Shown here in pieces: positions 32,615 through 41,333 of a DNA stretch of 64,000 nt. Every line of letters begins with the position of its first letter. The stretch's first letter is position 1. Made by a program: the position numbers and the translations under genes. The stretch lies in the NCBI RefSeq assembly GCF_008704205.1, contig NZ_VXLC01000004.1:953761-1017760 (forward strand). Reading direction: 5' to 3'. Source of the stretch: Nocardia colli. GTDB taxonomy: Bacteria > Actinomycetota > Actinomycetes > Mycobacteriales > Mycobacteriaceae. Below the pieces are notes generated by a model, which worked only from the letters and a program-made list of their open reading frames with translations, made no database searches and was not told the origin of the DNA.

Positions 32615-34102
32615 TCAGCGGACCGGGGTGACCGCGATCGGCGGGATGGCATCCACACAGGACGTCGGTCCGGTGTTGCCGGTCCGGATGAAGCGGGCCA
32701 CCAGGTCGGTGATGCAGCCGCTGGGCTCCAGGTCGGGGACATGGCCGGTGTTGGGCACGGACAGGAAGGTCGCGTTCGGGAAGCCGGCGGCGACCCGCTT
32801 GCCGTTCGCGTCCGGAGTGATGGCATCGAGGTCGCCGGACATGACCAGCACCGGGACGTTCGGCAGCGCGGAGGCCGGGCGGCCGGGGTAGGCATCGGTG
32901 ACGGCGGGCCACTGGATGCACGCGTCACCGCCGTCGCGCATACCGGCGCTGAATCCCTCGGCGCTGAACGCGCCGACGCCGTCGGATCCGGCCGCGGCGA
33001 GTCCGTCCCGGTACTGCTGCACCCGCTCGTTCAGCGGCGACTGACGCTTCCAGATGTTCGGGTAGTCGTTGCAGGCGACGGTGATGAACAGGTCGATGTT
33101 CTCGGCGGTCGGCTCACTGCCCGCCTGCTCGGCCCACTGCCGCAGCCCGGTGTCGTCGCCGTTGGCGGCGCTGTGCAGGGCGGCGGGCAGCGCGCCCATC
33201 AGGGTCGGTTGCGTCGGGTCGGCGCCCACGCTGGTGCTGGCCACCTCGAAGGCGAGGGTGGCGAACTTGCTTTCGCTGAGCTGCAACGGATTCCGCCCGG
33301 CGATGGCGAGCGGCTGGGCGGCCAGGCGCTGCGTCACCGTGCGCAGGTCGGCGACGGCGGTCGCGCCGTCACAGGCCCGGCTGCGATCGCAGATCCGTTG
33401 CAGGGCAAGCGATACCGCTTCGGCGTTGGGGCGCGACAGCAGGTCGAACTCGGGCGGGTAGGCGCCGGAGAGCACCATCGACTGCACGGTGTCGGGGTGG
33501 CGCTCGGCGTAGATCGGCATCAGGTAGGTGCCGTAGGAGATGCCGTAGAGCACCAGCTTGGGGATGCCGAGCCGGGCGCGGATCGCGTCGAAGTCGTCGG
33601 CGGTGGCGGCCGAGGTGTAGCCGGCCGCGCGCGGGCCGAGCTGTTCGGCGCAGCGGGCCACCGTCTGCTGCTGGTATTCGCGGGTGCCGATCTCGTATCC
33701 GGCCTCGTCCGCGCCGCAATCCAACGGGCTGGACAGGCCGGTGCCGCGCGGATCGACGAGGAGCAGATCATGATCGTCGAGCAACTGCGCGGACAGCTGA
33801 GTGGCCTGCGCGGCGTGGTCGATCAGCGGGACGCCGGGCCCACCCGGGTTCGGGGCGATCGTGCCCGCGGCGGGCGCATCCAGGTTGCTGCGCCGGACGA
33901 GCGCGTAACTCACTGCGACGGTGCCCAATTCGGGCTTTTCCGAGACAAGCGGCCGGGACTGCACGCCGCACTCGACCTGATGACCCGGCACCGTCGGGCA
34001 CCAGTCGGGGCCGGCCGGCTTGCTGTCCCCGCACGCCGTGATCAGCGTGGTGGCGGCGAGTGCGGCGACCAAGCCTGCGACTGCCCGCATTCCGTTGCGC
34101 AT
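32615..34102 (-). CDS. Secreted lipoprotein alpha/beta hydrolase, TAP-like peptidase
   Basis: The 495-residue protein has a lipoprotein signal (LAATTLITAC) and an alpha/beta-hydrolase domain with NPGGPGV (oxyanion region), the nucleophile elbow GISYGTY, and a C-terminal TAP-like cap (VLVMSGDLDAITP, NTGHVPDLEPSGC). These are hallmarks of Streptomyces/Mycobacterium tripeptidyl-aminopeptidase-like exported proteases and esterases. Several cysteine pairs suggest disulfides. AGGGAAGGG precedes the ATG. It diverges from the two-component system across 188 bases, so that system may regulate it. Confidence 0.85.
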   Translation of the reverse strand: MRNGMRAVAGLVAALAATTLITACGDSKPAGPDWCPTVPGHQVECGVQSRPLVSEKPELGTVAVSYALVRRSNLDAPAAGTIAPNPGGPGVPLIDHAAQATQLSAQLLDDHDLLLVDPRGTGLSSPLDCGADEAGYEIGTREYQQQTVARCAEQLGPRAAGYTSAATADDFDAIRARLGIPKLVLYGISYGTYLMPIYAERHPDTVQSMVLSGAYPPEFDLLSRPNAEAVSLALQRICDRSRACDGATAVADLRTVTQRLAAQPLAIAGRNPLQLSESKFATLAFEVASTSVGADPTQPTLMGALPAALHSAANGDDTGLRQWAEQAGSEPTAENIDLFITVACNDYPNIWKRQSPLNERVQQYRDGLAAAGSDGVGAFSAEGFSAGMRDGGDACIQWPAVTDAYPGRPASALPNVPVLVMSGDLDAITPDANGKRVAAGFPNATFLSVPNTGHVPDLEPSGCITDLVARFIRTGNTGPTSCVDAIPPIAVTPVR

Positions 34103-34290
34103 ACTCGAAATCCCTTCCCTTGAAGCAACTCCCGCATTCGGCGGGGTGTTGAGGAGAATCCTGCGCGGTAGAAGTCAAGGGTCGGCGAGGACAACGACAG
34201 AATCACGTAAGAATCCACGGCACGTGACAGCGGTCACGAAGTGGACCGCCGATGCCGGCGAACTCGCTACTCACCAGCAACAATGGCAGC

Positions 34291-34995
34291 GTGAGCACAC
34301 CGAACTCGTCCGCCCCCGCCGCCTCGGTGCTCGTCGTCGAGGACGACCCGCACGTGCGCAGCACCCTCGATCAACTGCTGCGCTTCGAGGGCTACACCGT
34401 TCACCTGGCCGCGGACGGACAGCAGGCCTTGGAGATGCTGGCCGAGATCGAGCCGGATATGGCGGTGGTCGACGTGGTCATGCCGCGCATGGACGGGCTG
34501 TCGCTGTGCCGGCTGCTGCGCCGCCGCGGGGACCGGCTGCCGATCCTGGTGCTCACCGCGCGCCATCAGATCGGCGATCGGGTCGCCGGGCTGGACGCGG
34601 GCGCCGACGACTACCTGCCCAAACCGTTCGCCACCGACGAGCTGCTCGCCCGGCTGCGCGCGCTGCTGCGGCGCAGCGCGCTGGACGAGGACACCGAGGT
34701 GCTGTCCGTCGCGGATCTGACGCTGAACCCGGCGACCCGCGAGGTGCATCGCGGGGACCGGGCCATCGAACTCACCAAGACCGAGTTCGACGTGCTCGAG
34801 CTGCTGCTGCGCAACGCGCGAATCGTGTTGTCCCGCAGCCGGATCTATGAACACATCTGGGGCTACGACTTCGACACCGATTCGCGCTCGCTCGATGTGT
34901 ACATCGGCTATCTGCGTCGGAAGACCGAGCAGGAGGGCGAATCCCGGCTGATCCACACCGTCCGCAATGTCGGCTACGCCGTGCGTCCCGCCTGA
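34291..34995 (+). CDS. OmpR/PhoP-family response regulator (MprA/PrrA-like)
   Basis: The 234-residue regulator has a receiver domain with acidic pair Asp18/Asp19 (VVEDDP), phosphoacceptor Asp61 (MAVVDVVMPRMDG) and Lys111 (YLPKPF), followed by a winged-helix DNA-binding domain (ELTKTEFDVLELLL ... SRSRIYEHIWGYDF ... VDVYIGYLRRK-type, here LDVYIGYLRRK). GTG 34291 gives the usual short N-terminus; ATG 34252 is the alternative, and neither has a clear ribosome-binding site. It overlaps the kinase gene start (TGATG). Confidence 0.88.
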   Translation: MSTPNSSAPAASVLVVEDDPHVRSTLDQLLRFEGYTVHLAADGQQALEMLAEIEPDMAVVDVVMPRMDGLSLCRLLRRRGDRLPILVLTARHQIGDRVAGLDAGADDYLPKPFATDELLARLRALLRRSALDEDTEVLSVADLTLNPATREVHRGDRAIELTKTEFDVLELLLRNARIVLSRSRIYEHIWGYDFDTDSRSLDVYIGYLRRKTEQEGESRLIHTVRNVGYAVRPA

Positions 34996-36311
34996 TGTTG
35001 CGCGCCCGGATCACCCTCGTCGTCATCGTGGCCGTGGTGGCCGCGATCGTGGTCACGCTCGCCACCTCGTATCGCGGGGTCAGCGAGCTGGTCGGTAATC
35101 AGATCGACCGCAGCCTCAACGACCGGGTCGACGCCGTCATCGCCGTGCTGCCCGCGGTGCTGCCCGAGCGGTCCGACACCATCGAGCAGTTGCTGTCGGC
35201 CGACGGGAGCGCGCGCCCGCTGCTGCCGGGCCACATGTCGCTCCCGGTCTCCGACGCGGATCACCGGGTGGCCCGAACCGGTAGCGGCACAGCCGAATAC
35301 AACATCGACCTGGACGGCGAACCGTACGGGATCCTGACCAAGCCGCGCCCCGGCGGCGGTGCGGTGATGGTGGCGCAGCGCTACCACGAGTCCGAACGGA
35401 TCGACAACGAATTCCTTTGGCGCACCGGCGGTATCACCGTGATCGCGGTGGCGCTGTCGGCGCTGCTGAGCTGGCTGGCGATCGGGCGCATCCTGCGACC
35501 GGTGCGCCGCCTGCTCGCCGCGACCGAGCAGATCAGCACCACGCAGGACCTGTCGGTGCCGTTGCCGCCCACCGGTCGCGACGAAATCGGCAGGCTCACC
35601 GGCAGTTTCGACACGATGCTGACCGCGCTGCGCCGTTCTCGCGCGCAGCAGCACCGGCTCGTCCAGGACGCCAGTCACGAGTTGCGCACCCCGCTGACCT
35701 CGATTCGCGGCAGCGCCGAACTGTTGCAGCGGGCCCGCGGCCGGCTCGGCGCCGAGGACGAGACCAAGGTGCTCAACACCCTCGTGCAGGAGTCCGCCGC
35801 GCTCGACGATCTGGTCGCCGAACTCGTCGAACTCGCTACCGATCAGCACACCGCCGAGGAACCCGTCGAACTGGATCTGTCGACGGTGGCCGAAGACTGC
35901 GCGCAGCGCTTCCGTCACCGCAGCGGTCGCATCATCACCGTCACCGCGGACGATCCCGCACCCGTGCTGGCCCGGCCGCGCGCCCTGGCCCGATGTGTGG
36001 ACAACCTGATCAGCAACGCGATCAAGTTCAGCCCGCCGGACACCCCGGTCGACGTGCACATTCATCGCACCGAGCTGACCGTCCGCGACCAAGGGCCCGG
36101 CATCGCCGCGGACGACACCACCGCCATCTTCGATCGGTTCTATCGCGCCGCGAACACCCAGGGCACACCGGGTTCCGGGCTCGGGCTCGCCATCGTCGCG
36201 GACATCATCACCGCACACGACGGCACGGTGTTCGCCGAGCACGGACCCGGCGCGCGCATCGGTTTCCGGCTCCCGCCGCGGGAACCGGTGGACGGGCGTC
36301 GCCGCCGCTAG
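34995..36311 (+). CDS. Sensor histidine kinase (MprB/PrrB-like)
   Basis: The 438-residue kinase has an N-terminal membrane helix (about residues 5-27), a roughly 115-residue sensor region, a second helix (about 145-165), a HAMP linker, the H-box QDASHELRTPL with His228, then the N-box (DNLISNAIKFS) and G-boxes (VRDQGPGI, GSGLGLAIV). Its sensor domain gives no ligand. The ATG overlaps the regulator stop as TGATG. Envelope stress or redox sensing is plausible from family resemblance only. Confidence 0.88.
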   Translation: MLRARITLVVIVAVVAAIVVTLATSYRGVSELVGNQIDRSLNDRVDAVIAVLPAVLPERSDTIEQLLSADGSARPLLPGHMSLPVSDADHRVARTGSGTAEYNIDLDGEPYGILTKPRPGGGAVMVAQRYHESERIDNEFLWRTGGITVIAVALSALLSWLAIGRILRPVRRLLAATEQISTTQDLSVPLPPTGRDEIGRLTGSFDTMLTALRRSRAQQHRLVQDASHELRTPLTSIRGSAELLQRARGRLGAEDETKVLNTLVQESAALDDLVAELVELATDQHTAEEPVELDLSTVAEDCAQRFRHRSGRIITVTADDPAPVLARPRALARCVDNLISNAIKFSPPDTPVDVHIHRTELTVRDQGPGIAADDTTAIFDRFYRAANTQGTPGSGLGLAIVADIITAHDGTVFAEHGPGARIGFRLPPREPVDGRRRR

Positions 36312-37099
36312 CTCGCCTTGGTGCCGACGCCGCCGTAGATCACCAGGCGGGTGGCGGGCAGGTCGTCGTCGAGCCATTCCTGCGCGGGCACCACGCCCGG
36401 ATCGATCAGGTCGAAGCCGTCGAAGAACGCCTCGACCTGGTCGTGCGCTCGGTAGATGACCTGGGAGGGGCTCTTGTCGGTGTCGTCCTGGGACTGGGTG
36501 ATGAAGTCCGGGTGGGTGTCGTTGGAGCCGTGTGTGATCGCGAGGTAGCTGCCCGGCGCCATCAGGTCGCGGAACTTCGCGACGATCCCGTACGGGTCTT
36601 CGTCGTCCATCACGTAGTGCAGCACGCCGATGATCAGCACGGCGACCGGCTCGTCGAAGTCGATCAGGGCGCCGGTCTTCAACCGGTCGATGATGTCCTC
36701 GGGCTGGCGGATGTCGGCTTTCAATGCCGTCACGCCGGGCGAATGTGCCAGCAGCGCATCGCAATGCGCGTGCACGATCGGGTCGTTGTCGATGTAGACC
36801 ACGCGTGCTTCCGGGTGGATCTTGCGCGCGACCTCGTGCACATTCGGCGAGGTCGGGATGCCCGAACCCAGATCGACGAACTGCCGCACGCCCGCGTCGG
36901 CGGCCATCTCGATCGCCTTCACCAGGAATTTTCGGATGAACCAGGCCAGGGTTTTGGTGTCGGGTGCGATGGCCAGCATCCGATGCGCAACCTCGCGGTC
37001 GACGTCGTAGTTGTCTTTGCCGCCGAGCATGTAGTCATAGATCCGGGCAGAGCTCGGCACGTTCGGGTTGAGTCCTGGCGCTCGGTCTACGTCCGACAA
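36308..37099 (-). CDS. DUF574/Methyltransf_19-type SAM-dependent methyltransferase
   Basis: The protein has the N-terminal signature SSARIYDYMLGGKDNYDVDR and a Rossmann SAM-binding motif (FVDLGSGIPTSPNVHEVA), then VVYIDNDPIV and VGVLHYV-like strands (IGVLHYVMDD). This family is abundant in actinobacteria and its substrates are largely unknown. I prefer TTG 37099 (263 residues) because GGGAGG stands five bases upstream; GTG 37123 would add eight residues. Its end overlaps the convergent histidine kinase end by four bases. Confidence 0.8.
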   Translation of the reverse strand: MSDVDRAPGLNPNVPSSARIYDYMLGGKDNYDVDREVAHRMLAIAPDTKTLAWFIRKFLVKAIEMAADAGVRQFVDLGSGIPTSPNVHEVARKIHPEARVVYIDNDPIVHAHCDALLAHSPGVTALKADIRQPEDIIDRLKTGALIDFDEPVAVLIIGVLHYVMDDEDPYGIVAKFRDLMAPGSYLAITHGSNDTHPDFITQSQDDTDKSPSQVIYRAHDQVEAFFDGFDLIDPGVVPAQEWLDDDLPATRLVIYGGVGTKAS

Positions 37100-37198
37100 G
37101 GTGTCCTCCCGATCCTCGACCACAATCGTAGCGATCTTCCCGGCTGGATGGTGTGCTATGCCACAGTGGGGTGTACCCCGTGCGGCCCGCGCACCGAA

Positions 37199-38239
37199 TC
37201 ACCCTTTCGCAGCAAGTGTATTCGCTCGCGCCATGAGCGCGTCGGCGACCGTGCGTGGGCGGCGGCCGAGGCCGCACGCGGTGGCGACGCCGTCGACCGG
37301 ACGGCCGAGCGCGTGCTCGACGAGGTGCAAGGTGTGCAGTTGTTCGGCTTCGGTCGGGCTCTCGTGCACCATGCCCGCGTAGAAGGCGGTGCCCGCGGGC
37401 AGCGCCAGATCAGCAAGGGGCGCATAGAATTTCGGCTTTGCGGACGGCGGGATGTCGCCCGCGGCGAAGGGTGCGTGCACGAATGTCAGGGTGCGGTCGG
37501 CGGGCCACTGCCGCGCGATCGAGTTCGCCAGATCCACGGCCGGTCGAATGGTGCGCAATGTGGCGCGGGCCTTGTTGTTCATACTGCCGAGGCACAGGTG
37601 CACGCCGAATCGAGTGCCCGGCGGGGACGCCGCGGCGATCTCGGCGATGCCGCGCCCGACGCCGAGTGCGCGATCGAGGAGACGGTGCAGCGGCTGCGTC
37701 TTCGCCATCAGCAGTAATTCCGCGGTGGCCTCGAGCTGGATGACGACGTCGTCACCGGCCAATTCCCGGATCGCCACGATGTCGCGAACGGTGGCATCGG
37801 TGAACGCCTTTTTGCTTTCCCGCACCCCCTTGGGGCCGAGCGCGACGAACGCCATGGTGAAGTCGGTTGCCATCCCCAGTTGGAGTGTGACGCCGGGCAA
37901 ATCCCGTTCCGCGCGTAGTGCGTTGAATACCGGGACTGCTTCCTGCGCCTCGCGGAAATATCCGAGATCCATCATGTCGCCGGTGAGTTTCCGGCCGCCC
38001 GCGGGCCGATAGATAGTCCGCTCCCGGCTGGTGCGCCACTGCCCGGGTCGTTTCGATTCCAGTGCGCCCTGCGCAACCAGGTCTTCGATGATGGGGCGGA
38101 TGTAGAACTCGTAGCGCCACGTTTCGCCGGTGGGCAGTGTTCGTAGCTGCGGACCGACGCTGTCCAGCATCGCTCTCATTGCGGCGTCTGTGCTCTCCGC
38201 TGGAAAACTCCCGACGAAGTGCACCGCTCGCGTACCCAT
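37199..38239 (-). CDS. MetE/UROD-like TIM-barrel protein
   Basis: The 346-residue protein resembles the C-terminal half of cobalamin-independent methionine synthase. It starts with VHFVGSFPAES (compare the GSFPRT-type start), has VVIQLEATAE and FGVHLCLGSMN strands, and ends with AFYAGMVHES and VATACGLGRRP, the position of the zinc-binding Cys in MetE. The His-x-Cys pattern is only partly conserved, so catalysis of methyl transfer is uncertain. It could be a methyltransferase corrinoid-independent paralogue or a UROD-like enzyme. Start is ATG-like at 38239; neighbours give no pathway. Confidence 0.6.
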   Translation of the reverse strand: MGTRAVHFVGSFPAESTDAAMRAMLDSVGPQLRTLPTGETWRYEFYIRPIIEDLVAQGALESKRPGQWRTSRERTIYRPAGGRKLTGDMMDLGYFREAQEAVPVFNALRAERDLPGVTLQLGMATDFTMAFVALGPKGVRESKKAFTDATVRDIVAIRELAGDDVVIQLEATAELLLMAKTQPLHRLLDRALGVGRGIAEIAAASPPGTRFGVHLCLGSMNNKARATLRTIRPAVDLANSIARQWPADRTLTFVHAPFAAGDIPPSAKPKFYAPLADLALPAGTAFYAGMVHESPTEAEQLHTLHLVEHALGRPVDGVATACGLGRRPRTVADALMARANTLAAKG

Positions 38240-38733
38240 GGGTCGGATACTAGACCGGCGGTTTGCTGCGCGCGATCTCGTGAGCGTTCGGGTACGACTC
38301 GTTGTCGTACTGTTACCTTCCCGGACGGGCGGACTGCGTGCTCGGGGTGGTCTACCCTGCGAGTTTCGCGAATCATGCTGGGGGGTGCGATGATTCGCCG
38401 AATGGTGGCCGGCCCTGGCCGGGCTCGGTCGCCCGGCGTCCGACGCGCAGGCGTCCGAAGTCGTTGCCGGAGCGGTCGACCCGGACGTGCATCGAGGCCG
38501 ATTTCGTGAAACTCATTCCGCCGATCAATAGTTGAGCGTTTGTCCAACTGAAATGTGGCGATTTATCAAGTGCGGCAATCCAAGTCCGTCGGTGGTTGCG
38601 ACGGTAACGAGTATTCATTTGTTTTCCGATAACCGTTGCGAGTCCACCGGATCGCGGTCTAACCTCCGGACTGACAACTGAATCAGGATGCCAAAGTGGT
38701 TATCCTCGTGTAACTCCGAGGGGAGCGCGTCTC
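38240..38733. other. Gene-free stretch upstream of the first secreted hydrolase
   Basis: About 490 bases with no convincing gene. The second half (38510-38690) is AT-rich and probably carries the promoter of the hydrolase at 38734. The last 49 bases belong to a leader shared with the second hydrolase copy (38685-38742 versus 39990-40047). Small frames on both strands here show no domain or good ribosome-binding site. Confidence 0.4.
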
Positions 38734-38742
38734 GTGCGGGCC
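38685..38742 (+). promoter_or_regulatory. Conserved leader, copy 1, of the tandem hydrolase genes
   Basis: These 58 bases, from AGGATGCC through the GTG start, match 39990-40047 at 52 of 58 positions, although the upstream DNA is barely alike. The leader contains an ATG-initiated frame (MPKWLS..., from 38688) in a different phase from the hydrolase, and GGGGAG before its GTG. It may be a translational control element or a conserved 5' UTR. Confidence 0.45.
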
Positions 38743-39732
38743 TTCTTAAAAGCGTTTGTCGTGTCATCAATTCTGTGTCTGGTTCCGGTTGTAGCCCACG
38801 CCGACGACACATCACCACCAGGCGGCTGCACCGCAATTTCCTTTGCCGTTCCCCCGACGGGCACTTTGGCGGCCACTCTCTGTATGCCGGCGACACCGAC
38901 CAGCACGGTGCTGGTGCTGATGCCGGGATCCAATTACAACCACACCTATTGGGACTTTCCGTATGCGCCGGAGACGTACAACTTCCGGCGCGCGATGAAC
39001 GCCGCGGGGTATGCGACGCTGGTCGTCGACCGCTTCGGCAACGGCGCGAGCACCCGGCCGCCGAGCGCGGTGCTGACGGCGACCGGTTCGGTCGTCGCCC
39101 TGCATCAACTCGTCGGCGCGGTACGTGCGGGGTTGCCCGGCGTGCAACCGTTCAGCAAGGTGATCACCGGCGGGCACTCGCTCAGTTCGGGGGTCGCGGT
39201 CATCGAGGCGAGCACCCATCACGACGTCGATGGCGTTCTGCTGACCGGGTTTTCGCACAGTTTGAATCTGCTGGGCACGCTCGGCGTGGTGGCCACCTAT
39301 TACCCGGCTGCGGGTGACCCGCAATTCGCCGGAAAGGGCTACGACCCCGGTTACCTGACCACCCGGCCCGGCACTCGGGCGGACGATTTCTATGGCGCCG
39401 GTGATTACGACCCCGCGGTGCTCGCGACCGACGAGGCGACCAAGGAGGTCTTCTCGCTGACCGAGTATCCCGATGGTCTCGTGTCCACCCTTCCGCCGGC
39501 GACCAACTTGATCAACGTGCCGGTCATGGTGGTCAACGGAAGTGCGGATCGGTTGTGCCTGAACGCCTGCGCGAGCACGGCGACCCTGGCCGCCGCGGAA
39601 GCGCCGTATTTCACTGCTGCCGCCCGGCTGCGCACCTTTGTCTTACCGGGTAGCGGGCATTCGGTGAATCTCGCCCTGAACACCACCGCTTATCAAGCCG
39701 CAGTGCGTGATTGGCTGGCCTCGATGTTCTGA
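38734..39732 (+). CDS. Secreted alpha/beta hydrolase, tandem copy 1
   Basis: The 332-residue protein has a signal peptide (FLKAFVVSSILCLVPVVAHA), then an alpha/beta-hydrolase core with MPGSNYNHTYWDF (oxyanion region), nucleophile Ser149 in GGHSLSSG, VMVVNGSAD (acid strand) and GSGHSVNL (catalytic His). Cysteine pairs near the start and at LCLNAC suggest disulfides. It is an extracellular esterase or lipase of unknown substrate. The GTG start is forced by the lack of upstream starts and is shared with copy 2. A strong hairpin follows the gene. Confidence 0.8.
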   Translation: MRAFLKAFVVSSILCLVPVVAHADDTSPPGGCTAISFAVPPTGTLAATLCMPATPTSTVLVLMPGSNYNHTYWDFPYAPETYNFRRAMNAAGYATLVVDRFGNGASTRPPSAVLTATGSVVALHQLVGAVRAGLPGVQPFSKVITGGHSLSSGVAVIEASTHHDVDGVLLTGFSHSLNLLGTLGVVATYYPAAGDPQFAGKGYDPGYLTTRPGTRADDFYGAGDYDPAVLATDEATKEVFSLTEYPDGLVSTLPPATNLINVPVMVVNGSADRLCLNACASTATLAAAEAPYFTAAARLRTFVLPGSGHSVNLALNTTAYQAAVRDWLASMF

Positions 39733-40038
39733 TCATCGCGCCGCCGGCCGGCGCGGACGACCGATAGCCCTGAGGGCGGGAGCGGGCAAAGCTCCCGCCC
39801 TCAGGCGGTTGCCGCCCGATGTGCCCGAAAGGTGCGGTATTGATCGTCGCCTTGCTGGTAGCGCTGGTTTGTCAAGTGGGCCAACGCATCTCCGCCGGGC
39901 GGGGCGCGCGGGCGCAGTTGCCACAACTTCGCGATAGGTATTGCGCATCATCCGGCGCGCGGGTTAGCCTCCCGGTTGATGACTCAACAAGGATGCCGAA
40001 GTGGTTATCCGCGTATAACTCCGAGGGGAGCCGGTCGC
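39733..40038. other. Spacer between tandem hydrolases
   Basis: About 306 bases without a supported gene. It contains the terminator hairpin of copy 1 (39769-39805) and the leader of copy 2 (from 39990). The middle (39820-39950) shows only shadow frames. Confidence 0.5.
39769..39805 (+). terminator. Strong terminator hairpin after hydrolase copy 1
   Basis: CCTGAGGGCGGGAGC (39769-39783) pairs perfectly over 15 bases with GCTCCCGCCCTCAGG (39791-39805) around GGGCAAA. It lies 37 bases after the stop, without a U-run. It should isolate copy 1 from copy 2, so each copy needs its own promoter. Confidence 0.7.
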
Positions 40039-40047
40039 GTGCGGGCC
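39990..40047 (+). promoter_or_regulatory. Conserved leader, copy 2, of the tandem hydrolase genes
   Basis: This is the counterpart of 38685-38742, with 6 differences in 58 bases. The out-of-phase ATG frame (MPKWLSAYNSEGS...) begins at 39993. In this copy the hydrolase frame itself also stays open upstream to an ATG at 39979, but homology to copy 1 supports the GTG start. Confidence 0.45.
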
Positions 40048-41049
40048 TCGATACGGGCTTTTGTCATATCAACAATGCTCTGTCTGACGCCGGGTATTGC
40101 CCAGGCTGACCAAGTTTCGCTGCCGGATCGCTGCCAGGAGATCACCTTCCCGGTGCCGCAGGGAACGCTGGCGGGGAAGCTATGCCAGCCGACGGACCGG
40201 CCGGCCGATGCCGTCATGGTGTTGATGGCGGGCTCCAATTACAACGGCTCCTACTGGGATTTCCAGTACGAGCCGGCGACGTACAACTTCCGGCGCGCGA
40301 TGAACGGCGCGGGCTACGCCACGCTGGTGGTCGACCGGCTCGGCAACGGCGCGAGCACCAAGCCGCCGAGCGCGACCCTGACGGCGACGGCCACCGCGGA
40401 AGCCCTGCACCTCATCGTGCAGCAACTGCGCCAGGGTCTGCCGGGCCCGAAGCCGTTCGGCAAGATCGTCACCGGCGGGCATTCGCTCAGCTCGGGCACC
40501 TCCGTCATGGAGGCCACCAAGTATCACGACGTCGACGGCGTGCTGCTGACCGGATATTCACACACGCTGTACGTGCCCGGAGTGCTCGGGGTGATCGGCA
40601 CGTACTACCCGGCCGCCCAGGATCCGGCGTTCGCCGGTCGTGGCTATGACCCCGGCTATCTGGTGTCCCGGCCCGGCTCCCGCGCCGCGGATTTCTACGG
40701 AGACAATTTCGATCCGAAGGTGGTCGCCGCCGACGAGGCGACCAAGGAAACCTTCTCGCTCACCGAGTATCCCGACGGGCTGATGTCCACGCTGCCGGGG
40801 ATGTCCAGCCTGATCACCGCGCCGACCATGGTGGTCAACGGCAGCAAGGACATCTTGTCCTGCGGACCCGGGTTCTCGATCTGCGCGGACACCGCGGCCC
40901 TGCAAGCGGCGGAGGCGCCGTATTTCGGTCCCGACGCGAAGCTGCGGACGTTCGTATTGCCCGGTTCCGGGCATTCGGTGAACCTCGCGCCCAACACCGC
41001 CGAGTATCGGGCCGCCGTCATCGACTGGATGGACTCGATCGTCCGATAG
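40039..41049 (+). CDS. Secreted alpha/beta hydrolase, tandem copy 2
   Basis: This 336-residue paralogue of the preceding hydrolase keeps the signal peptide (AFVISTMLCLTPGIAQA), MAGSNYNGSYWDF, the nucleophile elbow GGHSLSSG, and GSGHSVNL with the catalytic His. The two proteins share whole segments such as TYNFRRAMN, GYATLVVDR and FSLTEYPDGL, so they arose by a tandem duplication. GTG 40039 corresponds exactly to the start of copy 1. The two may differ in substrate or expression. Confidence 0.8.
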   Translation: MRASIRAFVISTMLCLTPGIAQADQVSLPDRCQEITFPVPQGTLAGKLCQPTDRPADAVMVLMAGSNYNGSYWDFQYEPATYNFRRAMNGAGYATLVVDRLGNGASTKPPSATLTATATAEALHLIVQQLRQGLPGPKPFGKIVTGGHSLSSGTSVMEATKYHDVDGVLLTGYSHTLYVPGVLGVIGTYYPAAQDPAFAGRGYDPGYLVSRPGSRAADFYGDNFDPKVVAADEATKETFSLTEYPDGLMSTLPGMSSLITAPTMVVNGSKDILSCGPGFSICADTAALQAAEAPYFGPDAKLRTFVLPGSGHSVNLAPNTAEYRAAVIDWMDSIVR

Positions 41050-41072
41050 TGACCCGAACCTGAGCCCGATTC

Positions 41073-41324
41073 TCACGCACGGGGTTTCGGATCGAACGCC
41101 GATCCGTTGCCCGGCTCGATCCGGGGGTCGGCGAAGATCTCGGTCCCGATCGAACTCATCCGGGCCGCGGCCGCGTCGGTCACCCGCAGCGCGTACAGGC
41201 CGTTCGCCGGATCCACCGCCACCAGGCCGTAGGCGGTATCGACATCGTCAGCGGTGAGTTTCAGCTCCCGCAGGGCGGCGTCCAAGGTCGCCTCCTGCGG
41301 GAGCCGGACGGTCAGCAGCGGCAT
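41073..41324 (-). CDS. Small protein paired with the subtilisin-like protease
   Basis: The 83-residue protein is not recognised with certainty. Its start (LLTVRLPQEATLDAALREL) reads as a beta-strand and helix reminiscent of I9/propeptide-like ferredoxin folds, followed by AYGLVAVDPANGLYALRV strands and a polar tail. It starts nine bases after the protease stop, so it is cotranscribed. A role as inhibitor, chaperone or modulator of the protease is plausible but unproven. Confidence 0.7.
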   Translation of the reverse strand: MPLLTVRLPQEATLDAALRELKLTADDVDTAYGLVAVDPANGLYALRVTDAAAARMSSIGTEIFADPRIEPGNGSAFDPKPRA

Positions 41325-41333
41325 GCCCCCACG

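Noticed and set aside
38688..39317. Frame starting MPKWLS as a full 209-residue gene
   Set aside because: Beyond its conserved first codons it is out of phase with the hydrolase and has no domain; at most the start acts as a leader frame.
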